DNA from: Pectobacterium carotovorum
Lineage (GTDB): Bacteria > Pseudomonadota > Gammaproteobacteria > Enterobacterales > Enterobacteriaceae
Reading direction: 5' to 3'
Assembly: GCA_016415585.1 (NCBI GenBank)
Contig: CP066552.1
Coordinates: forward strand, 248,001 to 312,000
Length of the DNA: 64,000 nucleotides
Position 1 is the stretch's first letter. Each line of letters begins with the position of its first letter. Below the pieces are notes generated by a model. It was given only the letters and a program-made list of their open reading frames with translations, was not told the DNA's origin and searched no databases. Positions 50,096 through 62,185 of the stretch are shown here, in pieces. A program made the translations under genes and the position numbers.

Positions 50096-51532
50096 ATGAC
50101 GCGTTATCAACACCTGGCTGGGCTGTTAGAGCAACGGATCGAACAAGGGTTGTACCAAAGCGGGGAACGCCTGCCTTCTGTGCGGGCGCTGAGTACAGAA
50201 CATGGTGTGAGCATCAGTACCGTACAGCAAGCCTATCATCTGCTGGAAACCCGACAGTTGATTATGCCACAGCCGCGTTCGGGGTATTTTGTCACGCCGC
50301 GCAAGGCAACGCCGCCCGTACCTGCGCTGACGCGTCCTGCCCAACGTCCGGTTGAAATTACGCAGTGGGAATCGGTGCTGGAACTGGTGAACGTGCGTCT
50401 GGAAACCAACGTGTTGAAATTTGGTAGCGGAATGCCGGATGTGAGCCAGCCGACCATCAAACCACTATGGAAAGAGATGAGTCGCCTCTGCCAATATCAG
50501 GATCCTCGGGTCTTACAATATGACAGCGTGTATGGCGTGCCTGCGTTGCGCGAACAGATTGCTCGTCTTACCGTCGACTGCGGCTGCCAACTGACTCAAG
50601 ATGATATTGTGATCACGACCGGATGTCAGGAAGCCTTATTTGTTGCCGTTCGCGCGGTTTGCCAACCCGGCGACATCGTGGCCGTTGAGTCACCGGCTTT
50701 TCCGGGTACGATGCAGATCCTCCGTGGGATGGATATCAAAGCGATCGAGATCCCGACCGACTCTGTGACGGGGATCAGTCTTGACGCGTTAAGACTGGCG
50801 CTGGATCAGTGGCCGATCAAAGCCGTACTTCTGGTGCCGAGCTGTAACAATCCGCTTGGCTTCATCATGCCTGACGCCCGTAAGAAATCGCTGGTGACGT
50901 TGGCGCAGCATTTTGATATCGCGATTATTGAAGATGATGCCTATGGCGAGCTGGCCTATGAATATCCGCGTCCCCGCGCGATAAAATCATTTGATGAAGA
51001 TGGACGTGTACTGTTGTGCAGCTCGTTTTCAAAGAATCTGGCTCCCGGTTTGCGCGTTGGCTGGATTGCTCCGGGGCGCTATCTGGAGCGGGTGATTCAT
51101 ACAAAATACATCAGTACAGGATCGACGGTGGTGCAGCCCCAGCTAGCCGTGGCGGAATTTATTCGTAACGGACACTATCAACCTCACCTACGCCGCATGC
51201 GTGCTCAGTACAAAGCTAATCTGGATACGTTTACTTGCTGGGTTCGTGAGTATTTTCCGTCAAACATCTGTGTGAGCCGTCCCCAGGGGGGCTTTCTGAT
51301 GTGGATTGAGCTGCCCGAATATTTTGATTCGCTCAAGCTCAGTCGTGAGGTCAGAAAAGCAGGCATACAGATAGCCGCTGGTTCGCTCTTCTCCGCCTCA
51401 GGGAAATATCGCAATTGTATTCGACTCAATTATGCCAATCGCTTTACGGAAGAAATGAGGGAAGGGCTTCGCATTGTGGGCAATGAAGTCGCGAAGATGA
51501 TGCACACTTTTCCTGACCAGAGCGCACCCTGA
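50096..51532 (+). CDS. MocR-family transcriptional regulator (GntR HTH fused to aminotransferase domain)
   Basis: 478-residue protein with an N-terminal winged helix (about 1-70: QHLAGLLEQRIEQGLYQSGE, RLPSVRALSTEHGVSISTVQ) and a class I aminotransferase-like domain. The PLP lysine lies in SSFSKNLAPGLRVGW, and IIEDDAYGELAYE supplies the PLP-ring aspartate region. I chose the ATG at 50096, 9 bases after AGGGA, instead of 50087, which abuts that site. It is closest in recall to E. coli YdcR. The effector is unknown; targets may be itself and the DUF1127 gene, perhaps shiA. Confidence 0.88.
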   Translation: MTRYQHLAGLLEQRIEQGLYQSGERLPSVRALSTEHGVSISTVQQAYHLLETRQLIMPQPRSGYFVTPRKATPPVPALTRPAQRPVEITQWESVLELVNVRLETNVLKFGSGMPDVSQPTIKPLWKEMSRLCQYQDPRVLQYDSVYGVPALREQIARLTVDCGCQLTQDDIVITTGCQEALFVAVRAVCQPGDIVAVESPAFPGTMQILRGMDIKAIEIPTDSVTGISLDALRLALDQWPIKAVLLVPSCNNPLGFIMPDARKKSLVTLAQHFDIAIIEDDAYGELAYEYPRPRAIKSFDEDGRVLLCSSFSKNLAPGLRVGWIAPGRYLERVIHTKYISTGSTVVQPQLAVAEFIRNGHYQPHLRRMRAQYKANLDTFTCWVREYFPSNICVSRPQGGFLMWIELPEYFDSLKLSREVRKAGIQIAAGSLFSASGKYRNCIRLNYANRFTEEMREGLRIVGNEVAKMMHTFPDQSAP

Positions 51533-51933
51533 TAATCTTAGGGAAGGGCCGATACGGGTAAGGATAAGCCCCGTATCGGCGGGTTGATGTGCAGAGCCGA
51601 TAAGTAGCGAACGGCTCCGGCCAGCACGCTCTGTAATCATGCTCAGGCTTGCCAACGACGCTAATGTATTCTTCGTCGCAGACCGTGACGATAGGCTGAA
51701 TGCCATGTTGCGCGGCGCTATCCTGAGAATGTCACCTTCCGTGTAATTCTCATTTCAGCTTGCGAGCTGCATCCCAAATCATGCGTATCACGCATACCGA
51801 TCGCTTAAGAGCCGAGATGCGAGGGCTACCACGATGCGAGGTGTCCCTGCGGGAACCTCATCACCGTGTTTCCCTCTCACTTCACGCTTCAGTGACCAAT
51901 ATCAGGCATATCGCCGCGTTACCTGCTCAATGA
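51533..51933. other. Gene-poor region between convergent regulator and thi operon
   Basis: Holds a hairpin with perfect 11-bp stem GCCGATACGGG / CCCGTATCGGC (51548-51580) after the regulator, and several palindromes from 51725 to 51900: GAGAAT/ATTCTC (inner CAC-CTTCC-GTG), AGCT-TGCG-AGCT, ATGCGT-ATC-ACGCAT, and GAGGTGTCCC/GGGAACCTC. No complete gene is seen; a minus-strand frame at about 51600-51715 without a start may be a remnant. Confidence 0.6.
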
Positions 51934-53055
51934 CTATCTGCCTAAATAACTGTCCCAGTCTTTCCATACAGGCTGGAGACCTGCTCGTATGATGGCTTGC
52001 GCCACATCTTCAGGGCGTCGTGAATCATGCGGTGAAAACTGTTCCAGTTCAGGATGGTCGTCGGCGTAGCCGCCTGGCTGGGTTTTGGAAAATGCGCTGA
52101 CGTTGTTAATCGCGATAGGAATGGCATGATCGCGAAAGAAAGGCGATTCACGCGTGGAAAGCGACAGCTCAATATCCGGCGACAGCAACCGGAATGCACA
52201 AATGACCTGCATGAGCTGCGCTTCATCCATGAGCGATGCCGGTTCAATGCCGCCCGTACAGGGGCGCAGACGAGGGAACGAGATAGAATAACGGCTCTGC
52301 CAGTAGTTCCGCTGTAAGTGCAACAGATGTTCCGCCACCATGTAGCAGTCGGTTCGCCAGCTATTGGACAGGCCGATTAAAGCGCCTAGCCCGATCTTGT
52401 CGATCCCCGCACGCCCAAGCCGATCCGGCGTGGCGAGTCGCCAATGGAAATCCTGCTTTTGTCCTTTTAGATGATGCAGTTGGTAGGTCGCCGGATGATA
52501 GGTTTCCTGATAGACCATCACGCCATCCAACCCCAGCGTTTTCAACTCGGCATATTCGTCTTGCGACAGCGGCTGAACTTCAATCATCAGCGAACTGAAG
52601 AGCGGTCGGATCAGCGGAAAGACTCGACGAAAATAATCCATGCCTACTTTACGCTGGTGTTCGCCAGTCACGAGCAACAGGTGTTCAAACCCCAGTTCCT
52701 TGATGGCGGCGCATTCACGTAGGATCTCTGCCTCATCCAGCGTTTTTCGCTTGATGTGATTGCTCATTGAAAAGCCGCAGTAGGTGCAGTCGTTGGAGCA
52801 GAGGTTGGATAGATATAGCGGCACATAGAAACTCACCGCATTGCCGAAACGTTGCCGGGTGAGCTGCTGTGCCCGCTGGGCTAGCGGTTCCAGATAGGCG
52901 CTGGCGGCAGGTGAAATGAGCGCCATAAAATCGTCACGCGTCAGGTGTGGTGCAGCAAGTGCTCGCTCGACATCACGTGCGGTTTTACTGTTGATGCACA
53001 GCGTCAGGTCATCCCAGTCGAGCTGTTCCCAGACGGTTTGGAAATCGACGCTCAT
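51934..53055 (-). CDS. thiH: 2-iminoacetate synthase ThiH
   Basis: Radical SAM enzyme that cleaves tyrosine to 2-iminoacetate for the thiazole moiety of thiamine. The 373 residues carry the cluster motif C-x3-C-x2-C at Cys86, Cys90, Cys93 ([14 protein letters not shown]). Last gene of thiCEFSGH; its ATG overlaps the thiG stop by four bases. ThiH is the anaerobe/enteric alternative to glycine oxidase ThiO. Confidence 0.97.
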   Translation of the reverse strand: MSVDFQTVWEQLDWDDLTLCINSKTARDVERALAAPHLTRDDFMALISPAASAYLEPLAQRAQQLTRQRFGNAVSFYVPLYLSNLCSNDCTYCGFSMSNHIKRKTLDEAEILRECAAIKELGFEHLLLVTGEHQRKVGMDYFRRVFPLIRPLFSSLMIEVQPLSQDEYAELKTLGLDGVMVYQETYHPATYQLHHLKGQKQDFHWRLATPDRLGRAGIDKIGLGALIGLSNSWRTDCYMVAEHLLHLQRNYWQSRYSISFPRLRPCTGGIEPASLMDEAQLMQVICAFRLLSPDIELSLSTRESPFFRDHAIPIAINNVSAFSKTQPGGYADDHPELEQFSPHDSRRPEDVAQAIIRAGLQPVWKDWDSYLGR

Positions 53056-53837
53056 CGCTCCGCCCCTTCCGTTTGCTGATGCAGGAAACCGGTGAGCGGG
53101 CTGGTGGCACTGGCAACAAACTGCTTACTTCCCAGTCCGGCCTGACGGGCAAGCCCACCGGCATCGACTGCCAGTCGGAATGCGTGTGCCATCGCCACGG
53201 GATCGCGGGCAACGGCGATAGCTGTGTTGACCAGTACAGCGTCGGCTCCCATTTCCAGTGCCTCGGCCGCATGACTGGGCGCGCCAATGCCCGCATCGAC
53301 AATAACCGGAACGCACGCCTGTTCGATGATGATGTGGAGAAAATCACGTGTTTGCAGTCCCTGATTGGAACCGATCGGTGCGCCCAGTGGCATCACTGCC
53401 GCGCAGCCGACTTCTTCCAACCGTTTGCACAACACAGGGTCGGCACCGCAGTAGGGCAGCACCGTAAATCCCTCTTTTACCAGCTGTTCGGCGGCTTTCA
53501 GGGTTTCGATAGGATCGGGCAGCAGGTATTTCACATCGGGGTGAATTTCCAGCTTCAGCCAGCGAGTGCCCAGCGCTTCTCGCGCCAGTCGGGCCGCAAA
53601 AATGGCTTCGTCTGCGGTTTTGGCTCCTGAGGTATTCGGCAGCAGCTTAATACCGAGCTGGCGTAGCGGGGCGAGAATGGCGTCGTTGCCGCCGTTCAGA
53701 TCAACGCGTTTCATCGCCATGGTGACTAACTGAGAACCAGAAGCCTCAAGTGCTGCCAGCATCAGTTCTGGTGTGGCGAATTTCCCGGTGCCAGTCAGCA
53801 GCCGTGAAGTTAATGTCGTATCGGCAATGTGCAGCAT
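53052..53837 (-). CDS. thiG: Thiazole synthase ThiG
   Basis: Forms the thiazole ring from 1-deoxyxylulose 5-phosphate, iminoacetate and ThiS thiocarboxylate. I chose the ATG at 53837 ([20 protein letters not shown], 261 aa), which follows GGGAGGATGAC. The Schiff-base lysine is Lys95 in [10 protein letters not shown]; phosphate-binding [14 protein letters not shown] is present in the form [14 protein letters not shown]. One base separates it from the thiS stop and it overlaps thiH by four. Confidence 0.97.
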   Translation of the reverse strand: MLHIADTTLTSRLLTGTGKFATPELMLAALEASGSQLVTMAMKRVDLNGGNDAILAPLRQLGIKLLPNTSGAKTADEAIFAARLAREALGTRWLKLEIHPDVKYLLPDPIETLKAAEQLVKEGFTVLPYCGADPVLCKRLEEVGCAAVMPLGAPIGSNQGLQTRDFLHIIIEQACVPVIVDAGIGAPSHAAEALEMGADAVLVNTAIAVARDPVAMAHAFRLAVDAGGLARQAGLGSKQFVASATSPLTGFLHQQTEGAER

Positions 53838-53838
53838 G

Positions 53839-54039
53839 TCATCCTCCCGCGATTGCCTGAAAAAGCAAAATATCATCACCGTCCTGTACCTGATGCTGTG
53901 ACCAGGTGGCGTGCGGGATAATGGTTTGGTTGATGGCCAGCGCTGTGCCAGGCTGGAGCCGATTTATCTGGCTCAGCAGCGCTTCAACCGTGGTGGCCTC
54001 TGGGCATTCAAAGGGGTCATCATTCAGCGTGATTTTCAT
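53839..54039 (-). CDS. thiS: Sulfur carrier protein ThiS
   Basis: 66-residue ubiquitin-like sulfur carrier, adenylated by ThiF and then thiocarboxylated at its C-terminal glycine. It starts at 54039 ([20 protein letters not shown]) and ends in FQAIAGG, the required Gly-Gly. The first codons overlap the 3' end of thiF by 20 bases, and thiG starts one base after its stop. Confidence 0.96.
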   Translation of the reverse strand: MKITLNDDPFECPEATTVEALLSQINRLQPGTALAINQTIIPHATWSQHQVQDGDDILLFQAIAGG

Positions 54040-54814
54040 GCTTCCCTCCACATACCGGGCAATGGGGGGCACGCGTCAGTTGGAGCGTGTTCCAGCTCTG
54101 CTGTTTGCCATTGAACATCCTCAGCTTGCCGTCTAGCGCGGACGGTATACCGGCCAGCAGTTTGATCGCTTCTAGTGCCTGAAGCGTACCAATCACTCCA
54201 ACCACCGGACCCAGCACGCCAGCGGTGCGGCAGTTGCGCTGCGGTTCGGTCGTATCGGGGTACAGGCAGGCGTAGCAGCCAGCGTGATAAGGCGGTGTGA
54301 AGACGGCGAGCTGACCGCTGAAACCGACGGCGCTCCCGCTGATGAGCGGCTTGCCTGCGCTAAAACAGGCGGCGTTAACCGCGTGGCGAGTGGTCATATT
54401 GTCGCTGCAATCCAGCACCAGATCGACGCGGCTGACGGCGCTGTATAATGCGTCACCGCTGAGCCTTTTGGTAATCGCAATCGCTTCCGAGTGCGGATTT
54501 AATGCCTGTAGCTGACGCTGCGCCAACACGGCTTTGGGTTTGTCGGTGTCGCTGGTGCGATACAGAATCTGGCGTTGCAGGTTGCTGATGTGCAGTGAGT
54601 CATCGTCGGCAAGCAGTAGCGTGCCGACCCCAGCGGCGGCCAGATAGAGCGAGGCGGGCGCCCCAAGCCCACCCAGCCCAACGAGCAGAACGTGGGCGAC
54701 TTTGAGTTTCTCCTGACCTTCTGGGCCAATATCTTCCAGCATTAGTTGACGGCTGTAGCGCATGAATTCGCTATCGCTCAGTCCGGCAGGCGCTGGATGG
54801 TGAGTCGTTACCAT
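54020..54814 (-). CDS. thiF: ThiS adenylyltransferase ThiF
   Basis: E1-like enzyme that adenylates ThiS. I chose the ATG at 54814 (264 aa), 6 bases after GGGAGG; an in-frame ATG at 54835 would lie inside thiE. The nucleotide-binding GLGGLGAPASLYLAAAGVG, the SNLQRQILY helix, and two CxxC zinc motifs (CYAC and CPVC) are present, with the sulfur-relay cysteine region RNCRTAGVLGP. It follows thiE by one base. Confidence 0.96.
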   Translation of the reverse strand: MVTTHHPAPAGLSDSEFMRYSRQLMLEDIGPEGQEKLKVAHVLLVGLGGLGAPASLYLAAAGVGTLLLADDDSLHISNLQRQILYRTSDTDKPKAVLAQRQLQALNPHSEAIAITKRLSGDALYSAVSRVDLVLDCSDNMTTRHAVNAACFSAGKPLISGSAVGFSGQLAVFTPPYHAGCYACLYPDTTEPQRNCRTAGVLGPVVGVIGTLQALEAIKLLAGIPSALDGKLRMFNGKQQSWNTLQLTRAPHCPVCGGKHENHAE

Positions 54815-54815
54815 A

Positions 54816-57481
<2,666 letters not shown>

Positions 57482-57534
57482 TTAGAGCAGGTATGTGGGA
57501 ATACACAGCCTTGGGCTCAATGAGGTGCATTACT

Positions 57535-57672
57535 CTTGTTCCCTTCGCAGGTATTAACCCGATCAGGTTCCGCGGATCCCGAATTAACGGTCTCAGCCTG
57601 TGCGCTCATAAGTTTCGTCATAACGATTGATTTCGTAAAACAAAACACGAGCACGCTAGGCACTCCGACAAG
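57535..57672 (-). promoter_or_regulatory. TPP riboswitch (THI element) of thiC with enlarged P3 arm
   Basis: Read on the minus strand: P1 CTTGT (57672-57668) with ACAAG (57539-57535), P2 strand CGGA with ATCCG, the conserved GGCTGAGA (57601-57594), the P3a hairpin CCG..CGG, and the pyrophosphate-sensing half with ACCTGATC, TAATACCTGCG and AAGGGA. P3 starts at GCCT (57660-57657) and returns at AGGC near 57603-57600, leaving a loop of about 57 bases instead of the few in E. coli. Thiamine pyrophosphate binding should lower thiC expression. The expression platform lies in 57410-57534. Confidence 0.93.
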
Positions 57673-57710
57673 ATATGCCCGTCTCTTAAACGGGCCAATA
57701 AAACCCCTAC

Positions 57711-57739
57711 ACTGTATGTCGGCAAAACGCAGATGTCAA
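57711..57739 (-). promoter_or_regulatory. thiC promoter
   Basis: On the minus strand TTGACA (57739-57734), a 17-bp spacer and TACAGT (57716-57711), about 40 bases before the first riboswitch stem. Confidence 0.85.
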
Positions 57740-57799
57740 AGCGTGCCGCTTTTGCCTTTACAGTGTGTGATGATTTACTTAAATAGCGTCAAATGACCA

Positions 57800-58261
57800 C
57801 TATTTGTCGTAAACCTGCTGGATCATTCTGTCTTCCAACGTAAAACGCTCTTCCAAGGCTTCGCCGACGTGGGAGAGTGCGTGCTGGAATTCGAGGCAGT
57901 TATCATGGTCGATGGCTGCCGCCAGGTGGCTATCGTAAAACGCCATAATTTGCTGCGTGTTATTTTGCAGGGCGAGGTCGAGCTGGGTGGAAAGCGCTAA
58001 TACTTGTTCGCTGTGTGTCGCTGCTTCATGCAGCATTTTTTCGTATAAATGAAAGTGGCCGGTAGAAAGATAGTCCACCAGATTCTGGCAAAAATTATCC
58101 AATGCCTCTTCATCCAAAAGAGAAAGCGCTTCCTTGTTCGGCTTGATGCCAACCAGATGATAGTAAGCCACCAGAAGCTGCTTACGCGCTTGTAGCCATT
58201 GGTCGATTAACGCATTATTGCCACCAACGTATTCAGTTAGACTTTGTAGCTGGTTTAGCAT
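57800..58261 (-). CDS. rsd: Regulator of sigma D (anti-sigma-70 factor)
   Basis: Binds region 4 of sigma-70 in stationary phase and shifts polymerase to alternative sigma factors. The 153 residues align with E. coli Rsd (MLNQLQSLTEYVGG, LVAYYHLVGIKP, FCQNLVDYLSTGHFHLYEK, AIDHDNCLEFQ). The E. coli C-terminal extension is missing a few residues. It is divergent from nudC and located just upstream of the thi promoter, on the same strand. Confidence 0.95.
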   Translation of the reverse strand: MLNQLQSLTEYVGGNNALIDQWLQARKQLLVAYYHLVGIKPNKEALSLLDEEALDNFCQNLVDYLSTGHFHLYEKMLHEAATHSEQVLALSTQLDLALQNNTQQIMAFYDSHLAAAIDHDNCLEFQHALSHVGEALEERFTLEDRMIQQVYDK

Positions 58262-58369
58262 TGTTGACTCCGTGAACGGTAAGAAATAACTGAAATCCCA
58301 GTTATAAAACTTATGTAATCACTCTGAATGTAAAATGCCAGTGAAGTGGCAGTGGAGCAATAAAAAGAT

Positions 58370-59152
58370 ATGGAACAGACGCTAAAAGGTGATGAAACCG
58401 GCTGGTGGGTGGTTAGCGACGCGGTACAAATCTGGCTACCTCAGGGAGAATTGCCGCGCGGAACGGCAATAGAGTGGTCGTTGCAGGGGAAAACGGCTCG
58501 CCAAATCGGCGAATGGCAAGGACTGCCTGTCTGGCTGGTCTGTCAGGGACGAGATTCCGATATGGCATCAGTTCGCCAGTTGCTCGATCAGGACGTGGGA
58601 TTATTCCAGCTCGCGGGGCGAGGCGTACAGTTGGCTGAGTTTTATCGTTCTCATCGTTTTTGTGGTTACTGCGGCCATGAAATGGTGCGGAGCAAAACGG
58701 AGCTGGCGTGCTTATGTCACCACTGCAAAGAACGTTATTATCCGCAGATCGCGCCTTGCATCATCGTCGCGATTCGCCGTGGCGATGAGATTCTGCTGGC
58801 GCAACACAATCGACATCGCGGAAACATGTACACCGTGCTGGCTGGGTTTGTCGAAGTAGGCGAAACGTTGGAACAGACGGTCGTGCGTGAGGTAATGGAA
58901 GAGAGCCAAATTCAGATAAAAAACCTGCGTTACGTGAGTTCGCAGCCCTGGCCATTCCCTCATTCTCTGATGATGGCGTTTATGGCCGATTATGCGGGTG
59001 GAGACATCAAGCACGATCCGAAAGAGCTGCGTGACGCGGGCTGGTTCCGCTATGACCAACTCCCGCAGTTGCCTCCGCCGGGCACCGTGGCGCGTCGGCT
59101 TATCGAAGATACGGTGGTACTGTGCCGCACTTATCACGAGAACGAAGGCTGA
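58370..59152 (+). CDS. nudC: NAD+ pyrophosphatase / NAD-RNA decapping hydrolase
   Basis: Nudix enzyme that hydrolyses NAD(H) and removes NAD caps from RNA 5' ends. The 260 residues include a zinc ribbon with Cys98, Cys101, Cys116, Cys119 (FCGYCG and CLCHHC) and the Nudix box from Gly159 to about 181 ([20 protein letters not shown]), then the NADH-pyrophosphatase [11 protein letters not shown] motif. The ATG at 58370 lies 8 bases after a run containing AAAAAGAT. hemE follows. Confidence 0.96.
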   Translation: MEQTLKGDETGWWVVSDAVQIWLPQGELPRGTAIEWSLQGKTARQIGEWQGLPVWLVCQGRDSDMASVRQLLDQDVGLFQLAGRGVQLAEFYRSHRFCGYCGHEMVRSKTELACLCHHCKERYYPQIAPCIIVAIRRGDEILLAQHNRHRGNMYTVLAGFVEVGETLEQTVVREVMEESQIQIKNLRYVSSQPWPFPHSLMMAFMADYAGGDIKHDPKELRDAGWFRYDQLPQLPPPGTVARRLIEDTVVLCRTYHENEG

Positions 59153-59251
59153 CGTGGTACTATTTGCGTCATAAAGCGTTTGCCTTATAACGCATCCGTT
59201 TCATCACATCTATCCGGTGTAGAACCGCCGTGAGGTTGAAAGGAAAAGAAC

Positions 59252-60316
59252 ATGACTGATCTGAAAAACGATCGCTATTTGCGGGCGTTATTACGCCAAC
59301 CCGTTGATGTCACCCCAGTGTGGATGATGCGTCAGGCGGGGCGTTATCTGCCGGAATATAAGGCAACGCGCGCGCAGGCGGGTGATTTTATGTCGCTGTG
59401 TAAAAACGCAGAGCTGGCTTGTGAAGTCACGTTACAACCTTTACGGCGCTATGCGTTAGACGCTGCGATCCTGTTCTCTGACATTCTCACGATCCCTGAT
59501 GCCATGGGCTTAGGGCTTTATTTTGAAGCGGGGGAAGGCCCACGTTTTCACTCCCCGATCACGTCGCATGCCGATGTGGTTAAACTGCCTGTCCCCGATC
59601 CAGAACAGGAACTCGGGTATGTGATGAACGCGGTGCGGACGATCCGTAAAAATCTCGCGGGTGAAGTGCCGCTTATCGGCTTCTCGGGCAGTCCGTGGAC
59701 GCTGGCAACCTATATGGTTGAAGGCGGTAGCAGCAAAGCGTTTACCGTCATCAAGAAAATGATGTTCGCCGAGCCTAAAACGCTACACCTGTTGCTGGAT
59801 AAGATTGCTGATAGCGTCATTCTTTATCTCAACGCGCAGATTCGCGCGGGTGCGCAGGCGGTGATGGTCTTCGATACCTGGGGCGGCGCGCTGAGCGGAC
59901 GCGACTACAAAGAATTCTCTCTGCATTACATGCACAAAATCGTTGATGGTTTACAGCGCGAGAATGAAGGTCGCCGTGTGCCCGTGACGCTCTTCACTAA
60001 AGGTGGCGGCCAGTGGCTGGAAGCGATGGCGGAAACCGGCTGCGACGCGTTGGGGCTAGACTGGACGAGCGATATTGCTGATGCACGTCGTCGCGTAGGC
60101 GATAAGGTCGCGCTACAGGGAAATATGGATCCGTCGATGTTGTATGCCGATCCGGCACGGATCGAGCAGGAAGTCGCATCGATCCTGGCTGGATTTGGAG
60201 AAGGCAACGGTCATGTTTTCAATCTGGGTCATGGCATTCATCAGGATGTGCCGCCGGAGCATGCGGGCGTTTTTGTTGAGGCCGTGCATCGGTTGTCCCG
60301 CGCTTATCACGCATGA
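59252..60316 (+). CDS. hemE: Uroporphyrinogen decarboxylase
   Basis: Decarboxylates uroporphyrinogen III to coproporphyrinogen III in haem synthesis. The 354 residues equal E. coli HemE. The N-terminal signature [15 protein letters not shown] (about residues 22-36), [16 protein letters not shown] and the C-terminal [14 protein letters not shown] are conserved. The ATG follows AAAGGAAAAGAAC. nfi starts 15 bases after its stop. Confidence 0.98.
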   Translation: MTDLKNDRYLRALLRQPVDVTPVWMMRQAGRYLPEYKATRAQAGDFMSLCKNAELACEVTLQPLRRYALDAAILFSDILTIPDAMGLGLYFEAGEGPRFHSPITSHADVVKLPVPDPEQELGYVMNAVRTIRKNLAGEVPLIGFSGSPWTLATYMVEGGSSKAFTVIKKMMFAEPKTLHLLLDKIADSVILYLNAQIRAGAQAVMVFDTWGGALSGRDYKEFSLHYMHKIVDGLQRENEGRRVPVTLFTKGGGQWLEAMAETGCDALGLDWTSDIADARRRVGDKVALQGNMDPSMLYADPARIEQEVASILAGFGEGNGHVFNLGHGIHQDVPPEHAGVFVEAVHRLSRAYHA

Positions 60317-60331
60317 TTCACAGGAGGTGAT

Positions 60332-61021
60332 GTGATTGATACACAACAGCTGCGGGCTGAGCAGTTGGCCCGCGCTTCTGATGTGATTCGCCACGACGAT
60401 TTACCTTTTGAGCAGCCCGCGTTTATCGCGGGTGCAGATGTTGGCTTTGAGGAAGAAGGTTCGGTAACTCGCGCTGCGATTGCGGTAATGCGCTATCCTT
60501 CGTTGGAACTGATAGAATACAAGATTGCGCGTATCAGCACGACAATGCCTTATATCCCCGGCTTTCTTTCGTTTCGTGAATGCCCTGGGCTACTCGCCGC
60601 GTGGGCGTTGCTTGAACAGAAACCGGATCTGCTGTTTGTCGATGGGCATGGGATTTCCCATCCGCGTCGTCTCGGCGTTGCCAGCCATTTTGGTCTGCTA
60701 GTTGATGTGCCGACGATTGGCGTGGCGAAAAGTCGGCTTTGTGGCCGGTTTGAGCCGTTGGCGGAGGACGTCGGTAGCCAGCAGCCATTACTGGATAAAG
60801 GCGAGCAGATTGGCTGGGTATGGCGTAGCAAAGCGCGCTGTAATCCGCTGTTTGTGGCGACGGGGCATCGCGTCAGTCAGGATAGTGCATTGCACTGGGT
60901 GCAATCTTGTATGCGCGGTTACCGTTTACCGGAGCCGACCCGTTGGGCTGATGCTGTCGCATCAAATCGTCCCGCATTTGTGCGTTGGCAACAGCAGCAA
61001 GCCGCCAACGTATTGTCGTAA
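60332..61021 (+). CDS. nfi: Endonuclease V (deoxyinosine 3'-endonuclease)
   Basis: Nicks DNA one base 3' of deoxyinosine and other deaminated bases. The 229 residues start with GTG after CAGGAGGTGAT. Catalytic acidic residues are visible: Asp36 in AGADVGF, Glu83 in FRECPGL and Asp104 in LFVDGHG, with the PYIPGFLSF wedge motif and the [19 protein letters not shown] tail. It is cotranscribed with hemE and precedes yjaG. Confidence 0.95.
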   Translation: MIDTQQLRAEQLARASDVIRHDDLPFEQPAFIAGADVGFEEEGSVTRAAIAVMRYPSLELIEYKIARISTTMPYIPGFLSFRECPGLLAAWALLEQKPDLLFVDGHGISHPRRLGVASHFGLLVDVPTIGVAKSRLCGRFEPLAEDVGSQQPLLDKGEQIGWVWRSKARCNPLFVATGHRVSQDSALHWVQSCMRGYRLPEPTRWADAVASNRPAFVRWQQQQAANVLS

Positions 61022-61098
61022 AACTTTAGGAATTCAGGCATAGGGCGTCACTGTGATTTCAGGTACACTGCCGTCCGTCGCCGTTAATGAGCATAAAA

Positions 61099-61689
61099 AT
61101 GTTACGTAACCCCATTCATTTACGTCTGGAAAAGCTGGCGAGCTGGCAACATGTCACTTTTATGGCATGTCTTTGTGAACGTATGTATCCAAATTACCAT
61201 GAGTTTTGTCGTCAAACAGAATTCGGCGACGCGATGGTTTACCGCCGCATTCTCGATCTGGTATGGGAAACATTGGTTGTTAAAGATGCTAAGGTCAATT
61301 TCGATAGCCAGTTGGAAAAGCTGGAAGAAGCGGTTCCCGCTGCTGAAGATTACGATCTTTATGGCGTCTACCCGGCTATTGATGCCTGTATCGCACTGGG
61401 CGAGCTGATTCATTCGCGCTTAAGCGGTGAAACGCTGGAACATGCGATAGCGATTAGCGAAACGTCTATCCGCACGGTTGCCATGTTGGAAATGACGCAG
61501 GCCGGCAAAGAAATGACCGACGATGAGCTCAAGGTTTTACCTGCAGTTGAAGAAGAATGGGACATCCAATGGGAGATTTTTCGCCTGTTGGCGGCCTGTG
61601 AAGAACGCGACATTGAGCTGATCAAAGGGCTCCGTTCCGATCTGCGCGAGGCCGGAAGTAGTAACATCGGGATAAATTTGCATCAATAA
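61099..61689 (+). CDS. yjaG: DUF416 family protein YjaG
   Basis: Conserved enterobacterial protein of unknown function. I prefer the ATG at 61099 (MLRNPIHLRLEKLASWQHV, 196 aa as in E. coli); an ATG four codons upstream is possible. Conserved parts include FMACLCERMYPNY, DLYGVYPAIDACIALGELIH and EWDIQWEIFRLLAACEERDI. It is predicted soluble and helical. Position between nfi and hupA is the same as in E. coli. Confidence 0.92.
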   Translation: MLRNPIHLRLEKLASWQHVTFMACLCERMYPNYHEFCRQTEFGDAMVYRRILDLVWETLVVKDAKVNFDSQLEKLEEAVPAAEDYDLYGVYPAIDACIALGELIHSRLSGETLEHAIAISETSIRTVAMLEMTQAGKEMTDDELKVLPAVEEEWDIQWEIFRLLAACEERDIELIKGLRSDLREAGSSNIGINLHQ

Positions 61690-61893
61690 CGCGATAAAAC
61701 GTGATTTAAGGCCTGAAATGGCCTGTCTTAAGGCTTCACATTCGCACCCTGTCTGGTCTACATTTGGGGGGCGTAAAAAAAGTGGCTGTCGGTGCGTGTA
61801 TGCAGGAGAGTGCTATTACACCCTGAAACGGGAAAGGGCATATCCGTCGCACTCGATGCTTAGCAAGCGATAAACACACTGTAAGGATAACTT

Positions 61894-62166
61894 ATGAATA
61901 AGACTCAACTGATTGATGTAATTGCGGACAAAGCTGATCTGTCAAAAGCACAGGCTAAAGCAGCTCTGGAATCAACTTTGGCGGCAATTACCGAGTCTCT
62001 GAAAGAAGGTGATGCAGTACAATTAGTTGGTTTTGGTACGTTTAAAGTGAACCATCGTAATGAGCGCACTGGCCGCAACCCACAAACCGGTAAAGAAATC
62101 AAAATCGCTGCTGCCAACGTGCCAGCATTTGTTTCTGGCAAGGCTCTGAAAGACGCTGTTAAATAA
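61894..62166 (+). CDS. hupA: DNA-binding protein HU-alpha
   Basis: Nucleoid protein that bends DNA and binds nicks and junctions. The 90 residues are almost identical to E. coli HupA, including the arm [20 protein letters not shown] with the intercalating proline. The ATG follows GTAAGGATAACTT. The 200-bp region upstream presumably holds its growth-phase-regulated promoters. A terminator lies just after its stop. Confidence 0.98.
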   Translation: MNKTQLIDVIADKADLSKAQAKAALESTLAAITESLKEGDAVQLVGFGTFKVNHRNERTGRNPQTGKEIKIAAANVPAFVSGKALKDAVK

Positions 62167-62185
62167 GCCCATGCCGGTTAAAAGT

